A DNA stretch of 64,000 nucleotides from Blastocatellia bacterium UBA7656 (GTDB lineage Bacteria > Acidobacteriota > Blastocatellia > UBA7656): the NCBI GenBank assembly GCA_002483445.1, contig DLHY01000103.1, forward strand, positions 37,065 to 101,064, read 5' to 3'. Of this stretch, positions 26,689-34,599 are shown in pieces. Under the pieces are notes generated by a model. That model was given only the letters and a program-made list of their open reading frames with translations. It was not told the DNA's origin and did no database searches. Position 1 is the first letter of the stretch. Every line of letters begins with the position of its first letter. Position numbers and translations under genes: made by a program.

Positions 26689-28350
26689 ATGAAGCTTCTT
26701 CGCAAAATTATCGCAATGCTCACGCTGCTCGCGTTTGCTTTCCCCCTCGTCAATGCCGACGGCGGGCGCATAAGCGAAACGGAAATCAAACAGTGGCTCA
26801 CTTACTTCGCCTCTGACGAATTCGAAGGACGAAATACTTACTCCGAAGGTCTGGGACTTGCCGCCGGATACCTCGCCGCTCAACTGAAATCCTTCGGCGT
26901 CCGTCCCGGAGGCCCTGAAGGCTCTTACTTTCAGCGCGTCGCCGTTCTCGGCGTCAAAGTCGCCAACCGCTCGTCGCTCACCCTTGAAGCTAACGGCCAG
27001 ACCCGCACATTCAAACAGGGCGAAGGCGCAGACTTTCCCGCTTTCGTCGGAGCCAAACGAAGCTTCACCTCAGACCAGATAGAATTCGTCGGCTACGGGC
27101 TTGGCGCATCTCCCGTTCACGATGATTTCGCGGGCAAATCAGTCCGCGGCAAAGTCGTCCTCTATCTCGGCTCGAACGGCCCAGCCGGTCTCGACGCGCG
27201 CTATCGTCGCTTGCTCGGCAGTCGCGCTCGCTCAGCCATTGAACAACAGGGCGCTGTCGCGACAATCGGCCCCGCTTTCGGTTCACGCCGACCAAATCCT
27301 CAGCCTTCCACAAATCAGGGCGACAATCCCGACTTCACCACCGCGCAGCGACTCGACGCGGATGTTGCGCCATCGGTTTCTGCAAGCGACGAGCTTCTGG
27401 AATTTTTATTCACCAGCGTGGGCGCAAATTATACCGACCTCAAAGACAAAGCAAGCCGCGGCGAGAAGCTTCCTTCCGTCACGTTGAAAAATGTCCGGCT
27501 GACTTTCAACCTCGACGCCGATTATCGCGTCATCCGCACTCAGTACACGCGCAATGTCGTCGGCATCGTCGAAGGCTCTGATCCGAGACTCAAAGATACC
27601 TTTGTGGCCTTCGGCGCGCACTACGATCACGTCGGATATTCTGAAGGCGAGATAGAGCAGACCGCAAACGGGCCGCGACTGAGAGCCGGACGCGGGCGCA
27701 TAAACGACCCTACGGATCGAATATGGAACGGCGCAGACGATGACGGCTCCGGGTCGATAGGACTTCTCGCTATCGCCAAAGCGTTCGCGACCGCGAGGAA
27801 GCCGCGCCGCTCTGCCATCTTCGTATGGCACGCGGGCGAGGAGCGCGGTCTTTTAGGCTCGCGCTATTTCGCTGATCGCCCGACCGTGCCGCTCGATAAA
27901 ATAGTCGCTCAGATCAACATGGACATGATCGGGCGCAACAGTCAGGACAAAGCTGAAAACGCGAATCATGTTTTCGTCGTCGGGTCGGATCGTATAAGCA
28001 CGGAACTTCACAACCTGACCATCGATGCGAATCAGGCGATGGCAAAACCGCTCGCGCTCGATTTCGAGATGAACGACCTCGGCGACACCGAGCAGATTTA
28101 TTATCGCTCGGATCATTATTCATACGCAGCGAAAGGAATTCCGATAGTTTTTCTCTTCACGGGACTGCACCCCGATTATCACGCGAACACCGACAGCGCG
28201 GACAAGATCAACTATGAGAAGATGGCGCGCATCGCGCAGTTCGCTTATGAGTTGGGATTGCGAGTGGCTAATCTCGATCACGCGCCCGCGCGAGATAATC
28301 GCGGCCCGCGCGCGGGGAAGGGAAGCTCAGGGAAACTGCCACTTCAGTAA
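26689..28350 (+). CDS. Secreted M28 family aminopeptidase with PA domain
   Basis: A 553-residue exported zinc peptidase. Signal peptide MKLLRKIIAMLTLLAFAFPLVNA. A PA-type insert domain lies at about 85-240 (VGYGLGASPVHDDFAGKSVRGKVVLYL). The M28 catalytic domain follows with all expected residues: His311 (GAHYDHVG), Asp350/351 (GADDDGSG), Glu384/385 (HAGEERGLLGS), Asp412 (NMDMIGR) and His476 (SDHYSYAAKGIP). The family removes N-terminal amino acids from peptides and probably feeds peptide use in the periplasm or outside the cell. It is monocistronic: its 3' end meets the next gene convergently across a fold-back repeat. Confidence 0.9.
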   Translation: MKLLRKIIAMLTLLAFAFPLVNADGGRISETEIKQWLTYFASDEFEGRNTYSEGLGLAAGYLAAQLKSFGVRPGGPEGSYFQRVAVLGVKVANRSSLTLEANGQTRTFKQGEGADFPAFVGAKRSFTSDQIEFVGYGLGASPVHDDFAGKSVRGKVVLYLGSNGPAGLDARYRRLLGSRARSAIEQQGAVATIGPAFGSRRPNPQPSTNQGDNPDFTTAQRLDADVAPSVSASDELLEFLFTSVGANYTDLKDKASRGEKLPSVTLKNVRLTFNLDADYRVIRTQYTRNVVGIVEGSDPRLKDTFVAFGAHYDHVGYSEGEIEQTANGPRLRAGRGRINDPTDRIWNGADDDGSGSIGLLAIAKAFATARKPRRSAIFVWHAGEERGLLGSRYFADRPTVPLDKIVAQINMDMIGRNSQDKAENANHVFVVGSDRISTELHNLTIDANQAMAKPLALDFEMNDLGDTEQIYYRSDHYSYAAKGIPIVFLFTGLHPDYHANTDSADKINYEKMARIAQFAYELGLRVANLDHAPARDNRGPRAGKGSSGKLPLQ

Positions 28351-28428
28351 TGCGGAATTGCGAATGCGGAGTGCGGAATAGAGGAATCCTTCTTCATTCC
28401 GCATTCCGCACTCCGCACTCCGCATTCG
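28351..28428. repeat. TGCGGAA/TGCGGAG word repeat, convergent terminator
   Basis: The repeat begins directly after the M28 stop codon and ends 2 bp before the last codon of the convergent gene. The left arm is built of TGCGGAA/TGCGGAG-like 7-bp words and the right arm of the inverse (CATTCCGCATTCCGCACTC), so the whole gap can fold back. It probably terminates both genes. Confidence 0.7.
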
Positions 28429-28430
28429 AA

Positions 28431-29084
28431 TCACTTGTCGCTTGCATCCTTAGTCACGACGATGATGTAAGCGTTGGGTTTGCCTTCGTTGAGAATCCAG
28501 GGCTGTGATTCGCTGCCGCGATGAGAGGGCAGCGCGCCGATGTCCGCGTTTTTCATGTAAGGCGCGTAGAACATCACATGCGGCCCGAATACGACGGTCG
28601 TCTTGCCCGTCTTGTGATCGTGGCGTGTGAAGTGGTTTGAAAGCATGTAGGCCACGCCGGGACGACGCGGAGCGAGAAGTTTTTTAGCGCGATACTCTTC
28701 GGAGATTATACTCTCGATTTCCTTCTCGCTTTTTCCCTGCTCGCGCAGTTCGGCGCGTCTGAGGTCGGCTTTCAAAGTCGTCTGCGATCCTTCCGCGTCG
28801 TAGCAGATAGGTGAAGTCTCTTCATTATTGCGAGTCACAAGGCATGAAAACCCGTTCGCGCCTTCTTTGGCCTTCACGAAGCCGCCGCGCTCAAGCGCGT
28901 AAACGGTCGCGTCCTTTCGCAAATGCTCAGGAGCCGCGCTCAGAGCCATTTCTATTTCGCGCTCACGATCCAGGATCGGCACGAGGTTCGGCTTCCCGTT
29001 CGATTGCGCGAGCGAAGAAACTGCCAGAGTCAGGCAGGCCATCAGCGCGAAGCTGTGACTGAAGAAATCAACCGCTCGTCTCAT
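28431..29084 (-). CDS. Secreted protein of unknown function
   Basis: A 217-residue protein with a signal peptide (HSFALMACLTLAVSSLAQS). I do not recognise the family. The mature part begins with a helical region (REREIEMALSAAPEHL) and a short beta segment with a possible disulphide (FSCLVTRNN, SPICYD). A charged helix (LRRAELREQGKSEKEIESII) precedes a C-terminal part rich in His and aromatic residues (LSNHFTRHDHKT, GPHVMFYAPYM) and ending YIIVVTKDASDK. It may bind metal through the His-rich stretch, but this is only suggested. It is followed on the same strand by nothing and preceded by another secreted protein. Confidence 0.55.
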   Translation of the reverse strand: MRRAVDFFSHSFALMACLTLAVSSLAQSNGKPNLVPILDREREIEMALSAAPEHLRKDATVYALERGGFVKAKEGANGFSCLVTRNNEETSPICYDAEGSQTTLKADLRRAELREQGKSEKEIESIISEEYRAKKLLAPRRPGVAYMLSNHFTRHDHKTGKTTVVFGPHVMFYAPYMKNADIGALPSHRGSESQPWILNEGKPNAYIIVVTKDASDK

Positions 29085-29104
29085 AATCGCTTCCTTTCGA
29101 TGTG

Positions 29105-29125
29105 GCGCAAACTGTCAGTTTGCGC
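29105..29125. repeat. GCGCAAACTG/CAGTTTGCGC palindrome
   Basis: A perfect 10-bp dyad around one central T, lying between the stop of the DUF6265/DUF1579-like gene and the start of the next. A related palindrome (GGCGCAAGCT/AGCTTGCGCC) lies at 30143-30165. Confidence 0.6.
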
Positions 29126-29141
29126 ATTAACTTTCGAGCAT

Positions 29142-30122
29142 CTACTTCTGACGCTCCCAGCGGAGCGTCTCGACGAACACATCTTTTCCGCCCTGCCGCA
29201 TAGTCCAGATGCTCGTGATGTGATCGCTGTCGTGAAATTCATAAGTCAGTTTGTACATGTGCGCCGAGTCCGCAGTTTTCAGGTTCGTTATATCTACAAT
29301 CGAAAATGTCAGACGGCTCAAGTCAGAAGAAACCTCGACGGCTCGCAAACGCGGCTGGTTGTTCATCGAGCAGAAATGAGTCGCCATCAATCCGTCCTTG
29401 TCTCGATGGTAGACGGTCAGAAGATTCGAATGCGCCGGATTGCCTTCGTCGATGAATCTTTCATGCAGAGCCGTCTTGTTTGAAACTGTCTCGAACAGAA
29501 GATATGCATCGCTTCCGCTTGCGGTGCGGGCCTTCCATTTGCCCACAAGGGTTTTGAGCTTTTCATAAGCCTGCGCCCAGTTCTTATCATTAGGCGTCGC
29601 TGCATTGCTGCGCGCGCGATCATCGCTCGATTCGCTTTGTAGAGACATTGCCGAATCGCATTTCAATCGGGCGAACGGAAAGTCAACGCCCGACTGCTTT
29701 CCGTTTCTCTCGCCTTCGATCCTCGCCAGAAGTGATCCGTCCGATTGCTTGCGATAAATGATTCGCTGCGGAAAATCATGTTGAGGATTTTCAAAGACCG
29801 CTTCATGCTCGCTTGTTCTGACCAGCTTGAATGATGCTTCCGGCTGGCCCGAAGGCTTGGAGGTATAAAGCACATCTCCTCGTTCTTCGTGGATGCGCAT
29901 GAATTCAAACTCAGTCGTTCTGCCGTCGCTGATGGCTCGGCCCATCCCGAACATCGAGCCGCCCGCCGCCTTCGTCCAGTATTCTTCTCTCACCCTTTTG
30001 CTGCTTTTGTTTTCCCAACAACCCGCAAGCCATGAGAGATCATTCATCGATTTGCGTTCCTGCGCGTGACCCGCTGCGAAACACAAACAGATTAAAGCGA
30101 CGACACTGATCAAATTGCGCAT
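29142..30122 (-). CDS. Secreted two-domain DUF6265/DUF1579-like protein
   Basis: A 326-residue protein. The start at 30122 is chosen for the GGAGGAG box 5 bp upstream and the signal peptide MRNLISVVALICLCFAAGHAQ; the longer frame is just the neighbouring palindrome. The N-terminal half (LSWLAGCWE, then EEYWTKAAGGSMFGMGRAI and NPQHDFPQRIIYR) fits DUF6265, a lipocalin-like beta-barrel. The C-terminal half starts again with LKTLVGKWKART and ends with TSIWTMRQGGKDV, like DUF1579-type proteins. So two small barrels of related fold are joined, each with a W-x-G-x-W type entrance motif. The ligand is unknown. Confidence 0.6.
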   Translation of the reverse strand: MRNLISVVALICLCFAAGHAQERKSMNDLSWLAGCWENKSSKRVREEYWTKAAGGSMFGMGRAISDGRTTEFEFMRIHEERGDVLYTSKPSGQPEASFKLVRTSEHEAVFENPQHDFPQRIIYRKQSDGSLLARIEGERNGKQSGVDFPFARLKCDSAMSLQSESSDDRARSNAATPNDKNWAQAYEKLKTLVGKWKARTASGSDAYLLFETVSNKTALHERFIDEGNPAHSNLLTVYHRDKDGLMATHFCSMNNQPRLRAVEVSSDLSRLTFSIVDITNLKTADSAHMYKLTYEFHDSDHITSIWTMRQGGKDVFVETLRWERQK

Positions 30123-30142
30123 ATCATCTCCTCCGAAATCGC

Positions 30143-30165
30143 GGCGCAAGCTAACAGCTTGCGCC
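30143..30165. repeat. GGCGCAAGCT palindrome over a stop codon
   Basis: Perfect 10-bp dyad with a 3-base centre. The stop codon and last codons (GGASC) of the membrane-protein gene lie inside it, so the palindrome has been placed across the gene's 3' end. Confidence 0.55.
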
Positions 30166-30534
30166 ACCAGGCTCCTCGGAAACAGTTTTCAGCTTTTCAT
30201 TCGCTCTGCCGAATCTCTGCGTTGCAAATCCCACGATCACGCCGAGTACCGCGCCCGGAAGCACGATGTCCCAGTAAAGTCCCGGCGGGGCCGAAAGAGC
30301 CACCAGATAGCTCAATGAAAAACCCGTCACAAGACCCGCAAGAATGCCAAGCACCAGCGAACGAAGCCTGCGCGCGATCAGCCCCACGACTATACCTGTT
30401 ATCACTCCCTTGATCGTCGTTACGACTATCACCCGCGCGATCATCGCGCTGACGGCTGGCGAAAACAATCCCGTGATTCCGTCCGCGAGTCCCAACGCGG
30501 CTCCGAGCAACAGCCCAAGCAGGGGTTTCGACAT
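30151..30534 (-). CDS. Small multi-pass membrane protein
   Basis: A 127-residue protein with four probable membrane helices rich in Gly and Ala: LLGLLLGAALGLADGITGLF, AMIARVIVVTTIKGVITGIVVGLIA, LVLGILAGLVTGFSLSYLVAL and DIVLPGAVLGVIVGFATQRF. Gly-x3-Gly spacing in each suggests tight helix packing. There is a short charged C-terminal tail. No family is recognised. It lies 64 bp downstream of the kinase gene on the same strand, so it could belong to that transcript and act near the kinase membrane anchor; this is weak inference. Confidence 0.55.
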   Translation of the reverse strand: MSKPLLGLLLGAALGLADGITGLFSPAVSAMIARVIVVTTIKGVITGIVVGLIARRLRSLVLGILAGLVTGFSLSYLVALSAPPGLYWDIVLPGAVLGVIVGFATQRFGRANEKLKTVSEEPGGASC

Positions 30535-30598
30535 TCCTCCGTCTCCTCGTGCAGTGTGACTGCCTTCGATCTTCTATTAAACCTTTCTCAGGTTTTCT

Positions 30599-31594
30599 TT
30601 AACGCCCCAAAACAAGCAGCAGAATTATTCTCATCAACAGATATGCCAGTATCAAAACCAAAAGAAATCTGTTGCGCGCCGCCCATCGCGAGGCTCGCTC
30701 AAGCGCACTTTCGCGATAAGCCATAACCGGCAGCCCGTCGAGAAAGCGCGTCACATCCGCAAGCATTTCCCGCGCGCCTGGGTATCTTTCATCGCGACTC
30801 GCGGACATAGCTTTCAAACAGACCGCTTCTATCGCTCGTGGAATATCAGGCTTTAACTGGCGCGGGCGCGCGTCCGATGGCGCGCGGTCGGTGAGCAGAA
30901 AATAAAGCACCGCGCCCAGCGCGTACACATCAGCGCGTTCGTCAAGATCATCATTCGCGCCTGCGGCCTGCTCCGCAGCCATGTATCCGCGCGTTCCCAC
31001 GACTGTTCCGTGAGCCGTGTCTCCCGCTTTGCGTTCGTGATCGATGGAATCGTTTTCGTTTTGTTCTTCGAAGTCGCTGAGAATTTTCGCCACGCCCCAG
31101 TCCATAACCAGAGCCTCGCCGAATTGCCCGACCATTATGTTCGCGGGCTTGAGATCGCGATGAAGCACTCCGCTGGCATGAGCGAAAGAGACGGCCTCGC
31201 ACACCTTCTGAAAAATTCTGAGCCGGTCTGAAAGCGAACTGATCTTTTTCACATGCTCGTCAAGTCGGTCGCCTTCCACATGCTTCATCACATAAAACAC
31301 GCGCCCGTCCTCAAGCGCCCCCGCGTCGTGAACAGGCGCGATGCCGGGATGCTCAAGGCGCGCGATGATGCGGGCCTCTCTCGAAAGCCTTCGGGCAAGC
31401 TCGCCTGATGGGTCGGGCGCGTCGGTGATTTTTATCGCCACTCTTCGATCAAGCCGTGAGTCTTCGGCCAGAAAGACCGCGCCCATCCCGCCGCGAGCTA
31501 TTTTGCGAATGATTCGGTAAGGCGTGCCTGTGAGATCAGGCGTCTCTGCCGCCTCGCGCAAACGGTCAATGGTTTTGTCTGAAAGCCATTTCAC
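30599..31594 (-). CDS. Membrane-anchored Ser/Thr protein kinase
   Basis: A 331-residue Hanks-type kinase. Glycine loop at 33-40 (ARGGMGAV), ATP-binding Lys55 (VAIK), catalytic HRDLKPAN at 145-152, and metal motif DWG at 165-167 instead of the usual DFG. An APE-like position appears as YMAAEQAA. A single transmembrane helix at the C-terminus (about 312-330, LLVLILAYLLMRIILLLVL) has no sensor domain behind it. Translation starts at GTG 31594, overlapping the stop codon of the sigma factor gene by 4 bases. Such sigma-kinase pairs are known from Acidobacteriota and Planctomycetota, where the kinase is thought to control the partner sigma factor by phosphorylation. Confidence 0.88.
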   Translation of the reverse strand: MKWLSDKTIDRLREAAETPDLTGTPYRIIRKIARGGMGAVFLAEDSRLDRRVAIKITDAPDPSGELARRLSREARIIARLEHPGIAPVHDAGALEDGRVFYVMKHVEGDRLDEHVKKISSLSDRLRIFQKVCEAVSFAHASGVLHRDLKPANIMVGQFGEALVMDWGVAKILSDFEEQNENDSIDHERKAGDTAHGTVVGTRGYMAAEQAAGANDDLDERADVYALGAVLYFLLTDRAPSDARPRQLKPDIPRAIEAVCLKAMSASRDERYPGAREMLADVTRFLDGLPVMAYRESALERASRWAARNRFLLVLILAYLLMRIILLLVLGR

Positions 31595-32331
31595 TCGGCG
31601 TCTCCGAGAAGTGATCGGGCTTCGCGGCGGAACTCTTCATCGCTTGCGGTGAGCGCGCGAAGGTGATCGAGCAGCGCACGGCGAAATTCTCTTCGGGCCA
31701 GAGCCAGAAAGTTCGTCACCTGACTCGACGAGAGGCCGAACTCGGAACCCAGCATGGCGTAAGATGTTTCCGTGTCGTCGAGATAGTATCGCTCGAAGAG
31801 TTGAAAGTGAACCTGTTTGCCATTGGTTTCCAGATGATCGCGCAATGCGTCGAGCGCGAGCGCAAACACGCTGCGCGCCCATTCTTTTTCAAACCTCTCG
31901 TCCGGCGTTTCAGGCGAAGACCATTGAGCGCGAGCAAGTTCTACTTCCGCGCCCGCGAAGTCGAGCGACAGAAATTCCATGCGGCCTCCGCGTTTGATTC
32001 TGCGCGCGGCTTTTTCTTCGTTGGCCAGAAAATGGTCGAGACAGGTTCTTAGAAAAGTTCTGAATCGCGCTTTCTGCGGATCGAATGATCGAAAAAAATT
32101 CTTCTCCATCGCCGCGACGAAAAAGGATTGCGTCAAATCGCTTGCGTCATCTGTTGACTTGTTCCACTTGAGGCGGATGTGCTTGTAGACAGGTTTCCAG
32201 TAAGCGGCTATAAGCGTCGAGAGCGCGCGCTCACGCTCCCCTTGATCCGTGCCTGCGGCTGCTCGAACAGCCGACCAGCTTGTTTGCGGAAATCGGTCGG
32301 TGGGTGTCGCAAAGTTTGAATCGCTCGCCAT
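31591..32331 (-). CDS. ECF-type RNA polymerase sigma factor
   Basis: A 246-residue sigma-70 family protein. Region 2 runs from about 33 to 110 (LIAAYWKPVYKHIRLKW, then DLTQSFFVAAMEKNFFRSFDPQKARFRTFL). Region 4 runs from about 175 to 232 (LLGSEFGLSSSQVTNFLALARREFRR-like helix-turn-helix). The insertion between the regions and the DLTQ signature are typical of ECF factors genetically linked to Ser/Thr kinases. No anti-sigma factor gene is nearby; the overlapping downstream kinase gene is the likely regulator. Target promoters are not predictable here. Confidence 0.85.
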   Translation of the reverse strand: MASDSNFATPTDRFPQTSWSAVRAAAGTDQGERERALSTLIAAYWKPVYKHIRLKWNKSTDDASDLTQSFFVAAMEKNFFRSFDPQKARFRTFLRTCLDHFLANEEKAARRIKRGGRMEFLSLDFAGAEVELARAQWSSPETPDERFEKEWARSVFALALDALRDHLETNGKQVHFQLFERYYLDDTETSYAMLGSEFGLSSSQVTNFLALARREFRRALLDHLRALTASDEEFRREARSLLGDAE

Positions 32332-32376
32332 AGTTTCGCTTCTTCAAGCTTACTCAGATATGAACGAGCTTTCACG

Positions 32377-33162
32377 TCACTTTTGACAATGGGGGCAAAA
32401 ATAAGCCGTGCGCCCGCCGATTCGCTTCCTTTCAATCGCGCCGAAGCAGACGGGACAAGCGGCTTTCTGCGCGCTGCGCGAGACGAGAAAATCGGAAGGG
32501 AAATTTTCATCGCCTCCCGTCCTGATCGCGCGTCGCAGAACACGGCGCGTCTCGCGGTGAATGAGTCGGATATCTTCGCGCGTCAGACTCGATACCTCGC
32601 GGTCGGGTCTGACGCCCGCGCCGAACAGAATTTCATCGGCGTAGATATTTCCCACTCCGGCGATTTTTTCCTGATCCAATAGCAACGGCTTGATCCGCCG
32701 CCGCGGGCTTTGGCTGATGACGTGTTCGAGATAAGAGAAAGTGAATTCGCCGCCGAGCGGTTCAGGCCCCATTCGATGCAGGGCAGGAATATCGGAAATC
32801 TCATTGACTAAAAACACGCGGCATATTTTGCGCGGGCAGGTGAAGGCCAATCGCTTTCCATCGTCGAGAATAAAATCGATGCGCGTCATCGCGGGCGCGT
32901 CCTGCTTCGAGCTATGCATGATCAGGTCGCCGCCCATGCCGAAATGCAATACCAGAAACCCGCTGTCGAGCGCGACTATCAGGTATTTGCCGCGACGAAA
33001 AGCCTCGATCATTCGACGGCCCTGCAAGCGACGCGCGAACGATCTCGCTGTGGGCGTTTTGATCATATTCGCAGCGGTGATGGTGACGCGAAGTATGCGT
33101 TTGCCCAGAGCGTTTCTTCGCAGGTAAACGAGGCGGGTTTCTACTTCAGGGAGTTCAGGCAT
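32377..33162 (-). CDS. mutM: Formamidopyrimidine-DNA glycosylase (Fpg)
   Basis: A 261-residue base-excision repair enzyme that removes 8-oxoguanine and ring-opened purines and nicks the abasic site. The start at 33162 gives the invariant MPELPEVET N-terminus, in which Pro2 is the nucleophile and Glu3 is catalytic; a longer frame adds ten residues that would bury Pro2. FGMGGDL and the helix-two-turn-helix QEKIAGVGNIYADEILF bind DNA. The C-terminal zinc finger has CPVC and CPHC pairs. There is no clear ribosome binding site: a run of AAGGCAAAA-type words lies directly upstream. Confidence 0.92.
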   Translation of the reverse strand: MPELPEVETRLVYLRRNALGKRILRVTITAANMIKTPTARSFARRLQGRRMIEAFRRGKYLIVALDSGFLVLHFGMGGDLIMHSSKQDAPAMTRIDFILDDGKRLAFTCPRKICRVFLVNEISDIPALHRMGPEPLGGEFTFSYLEHVISQSPRRRIKPLLLDQEKIAGVGNIYADEILFGAGVRPDREVSSLTREDIRLIHRETRRVLRRAIRTGGDENFPSDFLVSRSAQKAACPVCFGAIERKRIGGRTAYFCPHCQK

Positions 33163-33170
33163 AAGCGGAG

Positions 33171-33289
33171 TAAGGCAAAAGTAAAAAGGCAAAATGAAAA
33201 AGTAAGAAAGCCGTTGTCACCAGCTTGAATTGCCATTATTGCGTAATCTTCCGTTTTTGCCTTTTACCTTTTGCCTTTTGCCTTACTAC
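33171..33289. repeat. AAGGCAAAA/TTTTGCCTT word repeat
   Basis: Left arm of 7-bp words (GGCAAAA GTAAAAA GGCAAAA TGAAAAA); right arm of the inverse (TTTTTGCCTTTTACCTTTTGCCTT in part). The element starts 8 bp before the mutM start codon and runs to the stop codon of the upstream TonB-like gene. Confidence 0.65.
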
Positions 33290-34488
33290 TGAGGAGTGCC
33301 GGGAGTTTTACCGAACTGTTCGCGCATCATAGCGTCGGCGCGCTCGCGAGAGACTGCAAGTTCCGCTTCAAGGCGTTTGCCATTGCTTCTGACTCTGACG
33401 AGCGACATGAGTTCGGCGACCGGAGGGTTCGACTTTTTATTATTCCAGGCGACGAATTTGAAAAGGGTGTTGAGCTTGGCGCTGATATCCTGCGCCATAT
33501 CCGGGGTCGGCGCAAATCCGGTTATGGTCAGCCGCGCGATTTGATCGTTGAGGTCGAGCGCGACGGTCGTCGAGGAGAGTTTGCAAAACATTCCGAGCGC
33601 GTGCGATTCGCCTATGTTCCAGATGATTTCCGCCGAGTACTTATCGATGAGCTTCACGCCGGATGATTTGACTACAGTTATTTTCGACAGCGCGCCGTCG
33701 GAGTCTATCTTGAACCCGATCATCACGTTGAGCCTGGAATCCTGCATCCCCAGTTGTCCCGCTCCATGCAGTTGATAAATTTTCCCGACAAGGTCTTTTA
33801 TGGGCGCGAGGTTGAGTTCTCCGATCTGCTCGGCGCAGGGCTTTTTGGCTGCCTCTTCGGCGGCTTTCTTTTCGGCTTCAGCCTTCTGCTCGCGCGCAAT
33901 GCGTTCCTGCTCTTCCTTCTCACGTTTCGCTCGCTCGCGTTCTTCCTTTTCGCGGCGGGCTTTCGCTTCTTCGAGTCGCTTTTTCTCTCTTGCGCGAATC
34001 TCTTCGAGCGTCATGGTGGATTGAGGAACGGTTATGCGCAGCATACCGGGCGGATATTGCAGCGGTTTGAGAAGAGCCTCCGCGTCGAATGTGCGATAAG
34101 CCTTATCGACGATCTTGATTCCCATAAACGGCGCGATGAATGCGGCGTAGAACAGATAAGCGAGCAGCACTGAATGAAGCATCATCGAAAAGCTCAATGC
34201 CCAGCGAAACCTGCGGCGGCGACGTTCGCCTATAAAGTCGGGCAGGCGAGCTTCTTTGATAAATGTCAGAGGATGACGAACGAGCGCGAGCGCCGCATCC
34301 GCGAAGTAGATGCCTAATCTAACTGGAAACCATTCTTTGATACGGTCGGGCAGAAATGCTGCGCGCAGATAAGAAACCGGGTCTTCGGTGATTTCGCCCT
34401 TCGCTTCGCTGACGGCTCGCTTCAATCGAGAGAGAAGGGCGCTGTCAGGTGTTAAATAAATATTGGGGGTCGGAAGTTCTGCTGCCAT
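33286..34488 (-). CDS. TonB/TolA-like energy-transducing protein
   Basis: A 400-residue protein. A soluble N-terminal part (about 1-90) precedes one transmembrane helix (about 95-120, WALSFSMMLHSVLLAYLFYAAFIAPF). A highly charged coiled-coil follows (about 160-215, repeats of REKEERERAKREKEEQER and EAEKKAAEEAAKK). The C-terminal domain has the TonB-family beta pattern (LNVMIGFKIDSDGALSKITVVKSSG). TonB and TolA proteins span the periplasm with such rods and transmit the proton-motive force. The N-terminal extension is longer than usual, and ExbB/ExbD genes are not in the window. A CAEQ motif at the coil end has no thioester context. Confidence 0.65.
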   Translation of the reverse strand: MAAELPTPNIYLTPDSALLSRLKRAVSEAKGEITEDPVSYLRAAFLPDRIKEWFPVRLGIYFADAALALVRHPLTFIKEARLPDFIGERRRRRFRWALSFSMMLHSVLLAYLFYAAFIAPFMGIKIVDKAYRTFDAEALLKPLQYPPGMLRITVPQSTMTLEEIRAREKKRLEEAKARREKEERERAKREKEEQERIAREQKAEAEKKAAEEAAKKPCAEQIGELNLAPIKDLVGKIYQLHGAGQLGMQDSRLNVMIGFKIDSDGALSKITVVKSSGVKLIDKYSAEIIWNIGESHALGMFCKLSSTTVALDLNDQIARLTITGFAPTPDMAQDISAKLNTLFKFVAWNNKKSNPPVAELMSLVRVRSNGKRLEAELAVSRERADAMMREQFGKTPGTPQ

Positions 34489-34599
34489 TTTTGCGACTCA
34501 CTCTTTCTCAAGTTCAGTCACGGCGCAAGCTCTATAGCCATATCTGTAAGCTGCCGTCATTATACATTACGCAGGGCGAAAATGAAAAAGCGCAAAAAA

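Noticed and set aside
33800..33870. The CAEQ motif in the TonB/TolA-like protein as another thioester site.
   Set aside because: It lies at the end of a charged coiled-coil in a protein without A2M domains; the match is chance.
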